Shown: positions 1 to 7,066 of the stretch, piece by piece
Position numbering within the stretch: position 1 is the stretch's first letter
How the letters are laid out: each line of letters opens with the position of its first letter
Source: Crocinitomicaceae bacterium
GTDB lineage: Bacteria > Bacteroidota > Bacteroidia > Flavobacteriales_D > Crocinitomicaceae
Reading direction: 5' to 3'
NCBI GenBank assembly: GCA_013215515.1
Contig: JABSPC010000022.1
Location: 1-11,536 of the forward strand
Length of the DNA stretch: 11,536 nt
Program-made: the position numbers and the translations under genes
Notes under the pieces: generated by a model
Database searches by the model: none
What the model was told of the DNA's origin: nothing
The model's input: the letters and a program-made list of their open reading frames with translations, nothing else

Positions 1-2
1 AT

Positions 3-392
3 AAACCATCTCCACCATCATCGGCCCCATCGCCAGCAACTCAATCCACAAAAGCAATTATCCCCCAATTTGCGTTGAAGCACAATCATAAGATAACAGC
101 AGCTGACCCCGGACTGGAATGGATGGAGGAATACGATGAAATTATGGATGAAAGGATGGAGGCATTGGTGGGCATCTTTGGGAGTGACATCTCCTCCGTG
201 ATCATGCTCACTGAAGCTGAGCTCCGCTCACGGGACCTTGACCAACACGGTCAAAAGGGCCTAAATGTCGCGTCGGCGACGTTCTCCGGTACGTTCAATT
301 ATCGCAACCAAATTGTCCCCAATTGGCTGTATGTATGTCCAGAAGGAAACGAGGGACTTCCTCCACCAGTCAATTTTACAATGTCAGGATAA
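3..392 (+). CDS. Unrecognised ORF fragment, open from the window edge
   Basis: One plus-strand frame is open from base 3 to the TAA at 390-392, with no start codon needed inside the window, so the gene would begin upstream; an internal TTG at 75 is only a nominal start. The other plus frames and all three minus frames are interrupted in this stretch. The visible protein begins with a Pro/Ser/Ala-rich linker (KPSPPSSAPSPATQ) followed by an acidic helical part (GLEWMEEYDEIMDERMEAL). I do not recognise a family. Base composition from 1 to about 330 is near 50% GC, clearly above the roughly 37-40% of the rest. From about 333 onward the frame is antisense to the PAP2 phosphatase gene, so its last 18 or so residues are probably not native. 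It is either a real gene cut at a rearrangement or foreign sequence joined to this locus. Confidence 0.35.
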   Translation, partial: KPSPPSSAPSPATQSTKAIIPQFALKHNHKITAADPGLEWMEEYDEIMDERMEALVGIFGSDISSVIMLTEAELRSRDLDQHGQKGLNVASATFSGTFNYRNQIVPNWLYVCPEGNEGLPPPVNFTMSG

Positions 393-706
393 GTAGTAAA
401 AGGTCGATCTCGATTGAATCCCCATTTCATTGCTACAGTAATTATCGTTGACGAAACGAATGCTCCTCCAACCATTAGTGAATTCTGTGTTAGCAAACTG
501 TCTTTTTTGAGCAACCCAACTGTAAGCATAACCACCGGAACACCTAAGGAAAACGGAACGGTAGAATTTGTAATAAATAAATAGGAAGCGTCGAAATTGC
601 TGTTTCGTTCAATATTAATCTTCCTCAATAAATCAATATCAAAGTTTTGAGCATCAGTGCTGTTGCTTAATGAGATGATTGCGAGAAAAAGAAGAATCGT
701 TTTCAT
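299..706 (-). pseudogene. PAP2-family membrane phosphatase, truncated after the PSGH motif
   Basis: The protein starts with a signal peptide (MKTILLFLAIISLSNSTDAQ) and shows the first two phosphatase signatures of the PAP2/phosphatidic acid phosphatase superfamily: K94-x6-RP (KWGFNRDRP, R101, P102) and PSGHT (residues 121-125, H124). Family members dephosphorylate lipid phosphates or isoprenyl pyrophosphates at the membrane and need a third motif, SRxxxxxHxxxD, on a later helix. Here the protein ends ten residues after PSGHT (YSQLGTIWLR, then stop), so the third motif and the last membrane segments are missing. None of the three minus frames downstream of the break continues the family, so this is not a simple frameshift; the sequence below about 333 comes from something else. 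ATG at 704-706 is a good start because the signal peptide begins there. The product is very likely inactive. Confidence 0.8.
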
Positions 707-788
707 AGAGGTTAAATTTAAGTATTAGAGATGAACTTGGTTTCAAGGAACTTTACTAATTTCAAGAACGAATCTAAAATTCATATTT

Positions 789-1436
789 ATGCGCATCTAT
801 ATTTTTCCGATTTTACTCATCCTAGCAGCTTGTTCAGAACCTGCTGATTCACCGGAAAAGGATTTACCAAAAGAGGATAAGACGGAAGTCGAAAAGGCAA
901 ATGAAGAACTTACGGCGGGGCCAGTGGCGATTGAAAACGACATGCCCAAGTCTGTGATGACTCAGGAATCATCTGTATCTGGTGAATACGACGATCTTGA
1001 TTGGCAAGAATACGAGGCAAGTCTGACAAAAGATTTTTCTTTTGTGATTATCATTTCAACAAAGGACTATGATGAAGCGCTTAAAAAAGCGAAAGACGCT
1101 TCTTCTAAACTTGGATATCCATTGAACTTAAGAGGACTTCACCCGAATGATGAAATGGGACTTTCGTTACCAGAAGAAGTTTGTGATGATATCTGTGGAG
1201 GTGGAATGGTTGAATACCCGCAATACTTGCCAAGAAACGATTGGGGGGAATCAAAATACGTTTCAGTTGAATACTCAAATGGATTCAAAGGATTCACAAA
1301 AGGCTATTACATCGTTGTGGTTGCTAGTGGTGAAAAAGGAGACCCAATAATTAAAGAAGCAGTGAATGAGTCTCACAAGTTTTATAAAGATGCTTACGCG
1401 AAAACGTGCGGTGTTTGGATGGGATGTGGTTGTTGA
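789..1436 (+). CDS. Predicted lipoprotein with SPOR-like fold pattern and cysteine-rich C-terminus
   Basis: The 215-residue product has a short signal sequence ending in a lipobox (ILAAC, lipidated Cys15), so it should be membrane-anchored. Residues 16-75 are an acidic/polar linker (PEKDLPKEDKTEVEKANEEL). Residues about 82-175 read as beta-alpha-beta-beta: a strand FVIIIS, a helix DYDEALKKAKDASSKLGY, then YVSVEY and YYIVVVAS. That order recalls a SPOR-type or similar small alpha/beta domain, but I do not see a diagnostic motif, so this is inference. Cysteines sit in two clusters, C132-x3-C136 (VCDDICGGG) and C207/C213/C215 at the extreme end (TCGVWMGCGC), suggesting disulphides or metal binding. 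The gene is intact, unlike its neighbours, and diverges from the PAP2 remnant. No function is assigned. Confidence 0.8.
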   Translation: MRIYIFPILLILAACSEPADSPEKDLPKEDKTEVEKANEELTAGPVAIENDMPKSVMTQESSVSGEYDDLDWQEYEASLTKDFSFVIIISTKDYDEALKKAKDASSKLGYPLNLRGLHPNDEMGLSLPEEVCDDICGGGMVEYPQYLPRNDWGESKYVSVEYSNGFKGFTKGYYIVVVASGEKGDPIIKEAVNESHKFYKDAYAKTCGVWMGCGC

Positions 1437-1505
1437 TAATTGGAGTTGCCTTCAGGTGAGGCTAATCCTGCAAGGCTGATTCGTTTAGGGTAAGTAATTT
1501 CACCT

Positions 1506-1534
1506 AAAAAAGAGACCACTCTTTAGGCGGTCTC
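1506..1534 (-). terminator. Intrinsic terminator of the minus-strand coiled-coil gene
   Basis: Read on the minus strand, GAGACC (1534-1529) pairs with GGTCTC (1517-1512) around an 11-base loop and is followed directly by six T (1511-1506). It lies 14 bases past the stop of the frameshift-corrected gene 1549-2015, which supports 1549 as the true gene end. On the plus strand no T-run follows the stem, so it is not an obvious terminator for the lipoprotein ending at 1436. Confidence 0.7.
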
Positions 1535-1548
1535 AAAACTCCAATCTG

Positions 1549-2015
1549 TTAAAGCTGTTTACGGTTTTTCTTTAACGCTTCTTCTACTCGTCTCCTTTCA
1601 GCATCAACCTTGGCTTTTTCAGCGGCCTTTATTCTTGCTTCGCGTTCGGATCTTTCCGCTCGTTCTTGAGCCTCTTGTTCTTTCTTTTCTTCTGCGCGTT
1701 TTAATTCTGCACGTTGTTTACTATCCGATCCTGTTCAGACCTCTCAGCAGATTCCTTCTCGGCTTCTTCTAATCGCTCTAACTCAGCCCTTGCCTTATCA
1801 ACACGATCCTTTCTTTCTTGATCAGCTTGATTGTTATTTCGATCATCCAATGATAAAACAGCTGAAGGTTTCGGTTGATTTGTTTCCGCATCAGCTAATA
1901 CATCAATATCTAGAGGTCGTGTAGTCGGTATCGTTGAATTGTTTGCGTTGTGAACAGTTCCTATGTCATTCACAGGTTGAGGCGAAACTGTATTCACATT
2001 TGCTATTGTTCTCAC
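1549..2015 (-). pseudogene. Glu/Arg/Lys-rich coiled-coil protein, one frameshift
   Basis: The uninterrupted frame gives 104 residues (2015 to 1701) ending in IVNNVQN. In another frame the typical composition resumes at once (DSKQRAELKRAEEKKEQEAQ and onward) and runs to a TAA at 1549-1551, just before a terminator. Adding one G at the CGG codon 1727-1725 joins both parts as SEQDR-DSKQRAEL, giving 155 residues. The N-terminal 60 residues are polar and disordered-looking; from about residue 62 the protein is a long charged helix with heptad-like E/R/A/K spacing, probably a coiled coil. There is no signal peptide. The start is GTG at 2015-2013, with an in-frame stop five codons upstream (2030-2028) and no ATG available, so the native N-terminus could also be lost. 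Function unknown. The lesion may be real or a consensus error. Confidence 0.65.
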
Positions 2016-2169
2016 GATTGACTTGCGTTAACTTCTATATTGGTTAAAAAGGAATATTTATACTGAAACTTACACAGCTAGAGCATTCAATAATTGTGCT
2101 TTAAGCAGGACAGCCGCGGAGCGTTTGATACCATGAAGGGTGCAACCAAATAGGCGTTTGTTTCATTAT

Positions 2170-2611
2170 ATGAGTAGATTAATACGTTTTGCATTGGCTT
2201 TGGTCTGTGTCATCTTTTCATTCCTTTCTTGCAATAAAACCGAATGTTTACCTGCGGCATCCGAAGAACTTTGGATTGTTATTGAAAATTCTGTCGGGAA
2301 TAATATAATTCATCAAGATTATCCGAATTTAATACTCGAACTTTCCGATAACGTTTCCTCTCACTTTTTGAATTCTGTGAATGTCACGGATGGTTCAGTT
2401 ACTCAAAAAGCTTGGTATTTTAACGTTGACAAAATGATTTCGGGAAATCCTTATTTAATATGACAGTTTAAATGTTGACACCTTGACAATTGATTGGATT
2501 CTAAATTCGACAGAATGTAGTGGTATCGCATATTATTCACGTACGATTGAATCTGTTACCTTTAATGGCCCTTCTTTTATCAATGGCGGCTTACATACGG
2601 TGATTAAATAA
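2170..2611 (+). pseudogene. Predicted lipoprotein, one frameshift
   Basis: The frame starts well at ATG 2170 with a signal sequence (MSRLIRFALALVCVIFSFLSC) whose lipobox FLSC puts the lipidated Cys at residue 21; an upstream GTG at 2140 would only add a polar extension. It stops at TGA 2461-2463. One base further, the frame DSLNVDTLTIDWILNSTECS continues to a TAA at 2609-2611. Removing one T near 2461 yields a continuous 146-residue protein (GNPYLI-DSLNVDTLT). The mature part has a beta-rich pattern and three cysteines; no family is recognised. It reads toward the next plus-strand gene 145 bases away. The spacer 2612-2756 holds no other gene. Single-base insertion, either true or a sequencing or assembly error. 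Confidence 0.6.
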
Positions 2612-2756
2612 AAACAAGGATGAAAAATTGATTGGAATCATCAAAATGATAAAGCTTATTTAAGAGCCATAGCGCCCAGCCATCACTATTAGCACCCTGT
2701 CTGATAGGTGTGCAGTTTAATCTCAATAAAGAATAGCTTTTAATTAAAGTAAAATT

Positions 2757-3607
2757 ATGATGACAAGTAGAGTGGTATTGACAGCAATTGGATTTACAAT
2801 GTGTTCTTTTTTCTCTTTGAACGCACAATTGTCACTTCCTTATTTTAGTGGTTTTGATGATGTGGCTCAGCAGGTAGGTTGGACAGAATATAAGACGGGG
2901 CAACAACTTTTAGTAATGGGGATACGGAACACTTGATGCGTATTCAGCGCCGAATTGTATTGGGCATGATTACTCGCCATCAACGGGAATTACCGTTACT
3001 GATAATTGGTACGTTTCACCTGCTTTTGGGATCAGCGGTGGAGGGGTGTTGGATTCAATTAGATATAAGTTTGGCGGGTTCTCAGTACCCCTCGGGAGAT
3101 ACAATCGGCGTTTATTTGTTAAACGGTTCACAAGACCCAGCCTTGGCGACAAGCATTCAGTTGTTATTCGATTTTAGAGATGCAGAGTATATCAACGATA
3201 ACACGTACAGACTCCAAACGGGCCTCGTTTTACCTGCAATGGGAGAGTTAAGCTACATCGCTATTCGTTATCGAAATTCTGATTGTAGTTCGAATTGGCT
3301 AAGCGTATTCTTTGACAATGTTGCAATAAGTGGCAATGGAGGTACAGGAGTAGATACATTGAATGCCGACGAAAGCAATTTGAGCATTTTCCCAAATCCA
3401 TCGGAAGGGCATGTGTAAATTACGAGTGAGACCGGATTGAATACCCTAGAAATTACCAATTCAATAGGGGAAGTTGTTTATAAAAAGGATGATTGCTACG
3501 GACAAGCCACTGTAAAAATTGATTTCTCATCATTTGCAAGTGGCGTTTATTTGGTCAAAAATTCGAATGCAGAGACGAGCGAGGTTTATAGACTGATCTT
3601 GAAATAG
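2757..3607 (+). pseudogene. Secreted choice-of-anchor-J-like T9SS protein, multiply disrupted
   Basis: ATG 2757 begins a signal peptide (MMTSRVVLTAIGFTMCSFFS, LNAQ cleavage region) followed by PYFSGFDDVAQQVGWTEYKTG, the usual opening of choice-of-anchor J/cleaved-adhesin domains. The protein then continues across frames: ATTFSNGD, YGTLDAYSAPNCIGHDY, DNWYVSPAFGISGG, SGDTIGVYLLNGSQDPALA, ending in FFDNVAISG. Restoring it needs one G added in the run 2897-2900, one T added at about 2923, and one C removed from 3088-3091. A T9SS type A sorting domain follows (LSIFPNPSEGHV), but TAA at 3416-3418 interrupts it; the same frame resumes immediately (ITSETGLNTLEITNS) and ends in GVYLVKN...YRLILK at TAG 3605-3607. 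The repaired protein would be 283 residues and would be exported and anchored by T9SS. The longest unbroken piece is 2933-3418. A weak promoter-like TAGCTTTT lies at 2734-2741. Confidence 0.75.
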
Positions 3608-3626
3608 CCCAGTATGGGTTCTGGGC
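3607..3626. terminator. Hairpin between convergent genes, possible bidirectional terminator
   Basis: GCCCAG (3607-3612) and CTGGGC (3621-3626) form a 6-bp GC-rich stem with an 8-base loop. It starts at the last base of the TAG of the plus-strand T9SS gene and lies 9 bp beyond the possible extended end (3636) of the minus-strand helical gene. No strong T-run follows on either side, so termination strength is uncertain. Confidence 0.45.
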
Positions 3627-3678
3627 ATGCTTATCCTAATTCAGTAAATTCTCGCTGTTAACCAAACTAAGGTTTTCT

Positions 3679-5004
3679 TTAAGAAAGACTATAGCTCCAG
3701 AAATTAGTAATACGTGAGAGCTCAAGTAATAAAGCGTCCTTATTTTTATCCTTTGATCTTAAAAGGCTGATCAATTTCCCTCCGTACAGTTCAGCATTGG
3801 ATTTATTGCCGATAAAACGTGCTGTCAAAAGATCCGTATTGTCATCCTTATTTGTTAAAACGGAGATATAGATCGCACGAATTTCTGCACGCTTATAGAA
3901 TTCTGAACGTTGGTTTTTCTTCGATTTATTTAGGATCTCCCTGTTCCATTTATTTGCCTTCCTAAACTCCTCGACTCGAATATAATAATTGGATATTTGT
4001 TCAATTATTCGATGTTCATATTCTAGTGAGATATCACTTTTAATTGTTCGGTAATTTTCGAGAAGTTCTTTCTCATGGTCTTTCGTACGGCCAATTGCAG
4101 TACTCACCCATTTCAAGTAGTTTATACGTTCTTCAAATTTAGTATTAAGAATATCATGCTTCTGATCAATTAGTTTAACCTCCGCTACACATTGTTCGTA
4201 TTTATCCATTTTATTGGAGAGAAGATAAGCCAATCCAGTCATGAAATAAACGTCCATTTTTTGAAAAGGAACACGGTCCATTTCGTGCTTATTCAAAGCT
4301 GTAAAATCCAGAAGCTCATCGCTAATTGTTTCTGCTTCGATGAGTTTTCCTGAAGTCAAATGATCAATTAATTTTGATCGCATATTGAAATAGTGAGCAG
4401 ATCGATTGTCGGCAGAATTGAACTCAAGAGTATTGTTAAAATTAGCGTCATCGACATTATTATGTATTCCTGCCAATTGTTTGTAAAAGTGTACTTTATG
4501 CGAATAATACTCTCCATTTTTTTCCTTGAAAAGATCATATTCGTCAACCAGGTCTTTCAGTTTTAATTTGAAATCTTTCTCAGACAATTGGAAATATTGG
4601 ATCTCAATTTCAATTAAGATTAATTCTTGTAAGTGCATATACCGCTCATGCTCCAATAATTTTGATTTCAGTTTATTGATCTTTTTGAGAGCTTGATTGT
4701 TCAAAAATTTGCTTTTCAAAAACTCAATTTCACTAATACTACTTCGCAATTCGATTTCGATTACTGTAGCCCGTTTTGAATTCGCCAACTCTTTAATCAT
4801 AAATTCCTTGAGTTGGTAGGAAAGAAGAGAGACCGTTGTTTTGTTCGCAGTCGAGCTTTCGTACAATTCTTCAATGGATGTTCCTGACTTTAATTGCTCA
4901 TAAATTTCGGTCAATTGAGTCTTTCCATCCTTCTTTAGTTGTTGAGAAATCAATTTTCGCTCACCTTGAGTCAATTTATCGTATAATTCAATAGATTCAT
5001 TCAT
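3679..5004 (-). CDS. All-helical TPR-like protein, uncharacterised Bacteroidota family
   Basis: The 441-residue product is almost entirely helical and charged, with no signal peptide or membrane segment, so it is probably cytoplasmic. Its opening (LYDKLTQGERKLISQQLKKD, then a helix pair ending in LLSYQLKEFMIKELANSKRA) matches in layout a common Bacteroidota family whose members begin 'LTKSEKRYFKLF...' followed by a 'YLYDLILKSL' helix and a superhelix of TPR-like hairpins. No enzymatic motif is visible; such proteins are presumed scaffolds, but nothing in the sequence shows a partner. ATG 5002-5004 is the natural start. The end may be artefactual: after SRITNFWSYSLS and a stop, the next frame continues as IVFLKENLSLVNSENLLN to a TAG at 3636-3638, which would give about 455 residues. 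The gene stands alone, convergent with the T9SS pseudogene and divergent from the operon at 5131. Confidence 0.8.
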   Translation of the reverse strand: MNESIELYDKLTQGERKLISQQLKKDGKTQLTEIYEQLKSGTSIEELYESSTANKTTVSLLSYQLKEFMIKELANSKRATVIEIELRSSISEIEFLKSKFLNNQALKKINKLKSKLLEHERYMHLQELILIEIEIQYFQLSEKDFKLKLKDLVDEYDLFKEKNGEYYSHKVHFYKQLAGIHNNVDDANFNNTLEFNSADNRSAHYFNMRSKLIDHLTSGKLIEAETISDELLDFTALNKHEMDRVPFQKMDVYFMTGLAYLLSNKMDKYEQCVAEVKLIDQKHDILNTKFEERINYLKWVSTAIGRTKDHEKELLENYRTIKSDISLEYEHRIIEQISNYYIRVEEFRKANKWNREILNKSKKNQRSEFYKRAEIRAIYISVLTNKDDNTDLLTARFIGNKSNAELYGGKLISLLRSKDKNKDALLLELSRITNFWSYSLS

Positions 5005-5092
5005 TATATAATTGTTGAGTTAAATTCCTTTAAATATAGTCTAATAAGTTTGTGTGAGTAATTAATAGAATACATAAAATGTAAAAAAGTGA

Positions 5093-5123
5093 TTGTTTGA
5101 GCATTGCTTCATTTGTACCTTTG
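5093..5123 (+). promoter_or_regulatory. Bacteroidota-type promoter, near-leaderless
   Basis: TACCTTTG at 5116-5123 is a perfect match to the Bacteroidota -7 element TAnnTTTG. Upstream, TTGTTTG at 5093-5099 offers a -33 TTG/TTTG element 16-20 bases away. The ATG of the operon's first gene is only 7 bases downstream at 5131, so the transcript would start at or a few bases before the start codon. Confidence 0.6.
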
Positions 5124-5130
5124 AGCGGAC

Positions 5131-7041
5131 ATGAAGAAAGTATTGCTCCAAGTTTGTTTGATTCTATCTGTATCCTTTGTTTCTAACGGACAACAGACTG
5201 CGAATTATATCAATAACTGGCATTTTGGAACAGGTAGTGGAATTTCATTCAATAGCGGTGCGCCAGTAAATATAGCCTCAAATATCATTGCAAATGAGGC
5301 TATGTCAACCTTTTCAGATGGTTTAGGTATCACTTTGTTTTATTCGGCTGCTAATCAAACTTGGGACGCTACGAATACTGCCATGCCAAATGGAACGACC
5401 TCCGGGGATATTTCTTCATCTTCCGGAACGACAATATGTAAAGTGCCAGGAAAGTGCAATCAATATTATATCTTCTACATCGAACATGGAGCAGGAGGGG
5501 CGGGTGTTAATAATAGCCTACACTATTATTTAATCGACATGAACCTTCCAGGAAACGGGACTGTGCTAGCGCCATTAGGGGATATAGTCGCAGGACAGAA
5601 AGATCTACTCGTATTTAACACAGATAATCTCGGTGAAAAAACATTTATAGTTCAGCAAGGAAACACTGAAAATTATTGGTTGATAGTAAGGTCGAATACA
5701 GTTGAGAACTTTTATTCATTCGAAGTAACGTCGGCTGGAGTTAATACAACATTTGTCCCTTCGGTTGTTTCACTTGTTCCATATCCACCAGCTCCGGCTC
5801 CGTTTTCAGGAAATGTTTCAACATTTTTAGGATGGATGGCTATCAATCGAGATAGAAACATCATCGCTGAAGCAAATGGAATTTATACAGATGCCAGAGC
5901 GTACGATTTTGACAATGTTACGGGAGTTTTGTCCAACCAAGAAATAATAATGACTGGCCTCAATTATATTTGGGATATTCCATACGGCTTAGCATTTTCT
6001 GAATCTGGAAACTCACTATATATAGGGTGGAGTAGAAGTCCAGGTTTAAAGCTTTTTTCATCGTTCGACGTAACTGGAGGAGTTGGTAACATTGCCGCGA
6101 CAAGAACGGATCATGATATTTCGATTCAGTTGCCAGGCTCTGTTGACGTTCCAAGAGGCGTTGTTCTGGGAAGAGACGGGAAGATTTATTTTGGTTGGGG
6201 AGGTACTACTCCTTTTAATACTCAGATCGGTGTAATAAATGATCCTGACAATTTAGTTACTCCAAATATTATTGCGAATGGACACACGGTAACAAATGAA
6301 TCTGAATTGGGGATGCCTAATATTGCATATTATTATCATCCGAACAATTTCATTGACACACTAGCTGGGCAGGATCGCTCAATTTGCCCTTCAGATCAAG
6401 CTATAATTGGAGCAGCTGGATATGATTCTATTTGGTCAACTTATAGTTGGGATCCGGCGGCAATGGTATTGAATACTTCGAGTGCAACCACTCAAACAAT
6501 TGCATTAACAGTAGATCAAGAGTTCTTATTACATACGATACACGCTTGTGGAGACACGATTAAGTCCGATACAGTAATGGTTTTAGTGACCTGTTTACTG
6601 GTTGAATTGGTCGATTTTGACGTATACAAAAATGATAAGAACGTTGAAGTAACTTGGTCGACGTATTCGGAAACCAATAGCAGTCATTTTGATGTTGAAC
6701 ACTCCTCGGATGCCGTAAATTTCGAAGCAATTGGGACATTAACATCGACGGGAAATAGTCAGAAAAAAAATGATTATAAATTTATAGATACGCGGCCTGA
6801 AAGTGGAGTCAACTATTATAGATTAAAACAAGTTGATCTTGTTGGAACGTCCGAATACAGTGATATTCGATCCGTATTATTTGAATCCGATTGTGGATTA
6901 CAATTGTATCCAAACCCAGCCTCAAACTTGATTGTACTTAATCCAAATGGAATTGAAATAGCGGAAATAACAATTCGATCAAATTCGGGGAAATTTACTG
7001 GATTAAACTTCTGTCTATCAGTGGGCGTTATTACAATTTGA
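5131..7041 (+). CDS. T9SS surface protein with beta-propeller-like N-terminus; sorting domain frameshifted
   Basis: A signal peptide (residues 1-20, FVSNG-QQ) precedes a long beta-rich region (about 22-405) typical of Bacteroidota propeller-like surface proteins (NNWHFGTGSGISF, LFYSAANQTWDATNTAMPNG, DGKIYFGWGG). An Ig/PKD-like domain follows (about 408-486), then an FN3-like module (about 488-585; VEVTWSTYSETNSSHFDVEHS, GVNYYRLKQVD) that normally precedes T9SS tails. The type A sorting domain begins at LYPNPAS (592-598). After NSG620 the frame becomes KFTGLNFCLSVGVITI and stops at 7041. Adding one G to the run 6987-6990 gives NSGEIYWIKLLSISGRYYNL and so on, ending at TAA 7056-7058: a normal tail, 642 residues, and an 8-bp gap to the next ATG. 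As sequenced, the last part of the export signal is lost. First gene of a three-gene operon; its N-terminal half is paralogous to the third gene. Binding role inferred, ligand unknown. Confidence 0.85.
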   Translation: MKKVLLQVCLILSVSFVSNGQQTANYINNWHFGTGSGISFNSGAPVNIASNIIANEAMSTFSDGLGITLFYSAANQTWDATNTAMPNGTTSGDISSSSGTTICKVPGKCNQYYIFYIEHGAGGAGVNNSLHYYLIDMNLPGNGTVLAPLGDIVAGQKDLLVFNTDNLGEKTFIVQQGNTENYWLIVRSNTVENFYSFEVTSAGVNTTFVPSVVSLVPYPPAPAPFSGNVSTFLGWMAINRDRNIIAEANGIYTDARAYDFDNVTGVLSNQEIIMTGLNYIWDIPYGLAFSESGNSLYIGWSRSPGLKLFSSFDVTGGVGNIAATRTDHDISIQLPGSVDVPRGVVLGRDGKIYFGWGGTTPFNTQIGVINDPDNLVTPNIIANGHTVTNESELGMPNIAYYYHPNNFIDTLAGQDRSICPSDQAIIGAAGYDSIWSTYSWDPAAMVLNTSSATTQTIALTVDQEFLLHTIHACGDTIKSDTVMVLVTCLLVELVDFDVYKNDKNVEVTWSTYSETNSSHFDVEHSSDAVNFEAIGTLTSTGNSQKKNDYKFIDTRPESGVNYYRLKQVDLVGTSEYSDIRSVLFESDCGLQLYPNPASNLIVLNPNGIEIAEITIRSNSGKFTGLNFCLSVGVITI

Positions 7042-7066
7042 AATTCACAAAAATTTAAAACCCAAT

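Noticed and set aside
741..766. Direct repeat TTTCAAG (741-747 and 760-766) in the divergent intergenic region, a possible operator
   Set aside because: Seven bases in AT-rich DNA is within chance, and no clear promoter elements accompany it.
1503..1534. Two mutually exclusive hairpins (CCTAAA...TTTAGG at 1503-1527 and GAGACC...GGTCTC at 1512-1534), as in an attenuator
   Set aside because: They sit downstream of both flanking genes and lead into no gene start; the second is simply a minus-strand terminator with a T-run.
2140..2169. GTG start 30 bases upstream of the lipoprotein ATG
   Set aside because: It adds a polar stretch before a complete lipoprotein signal sequence that begins at ATG 2170.
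2689..2712. Hairpin GCACCC...GGTGTGC as a terminator for the broken lipoprotein
   Set aside because: The stem needs a bulge and no T-run follows.
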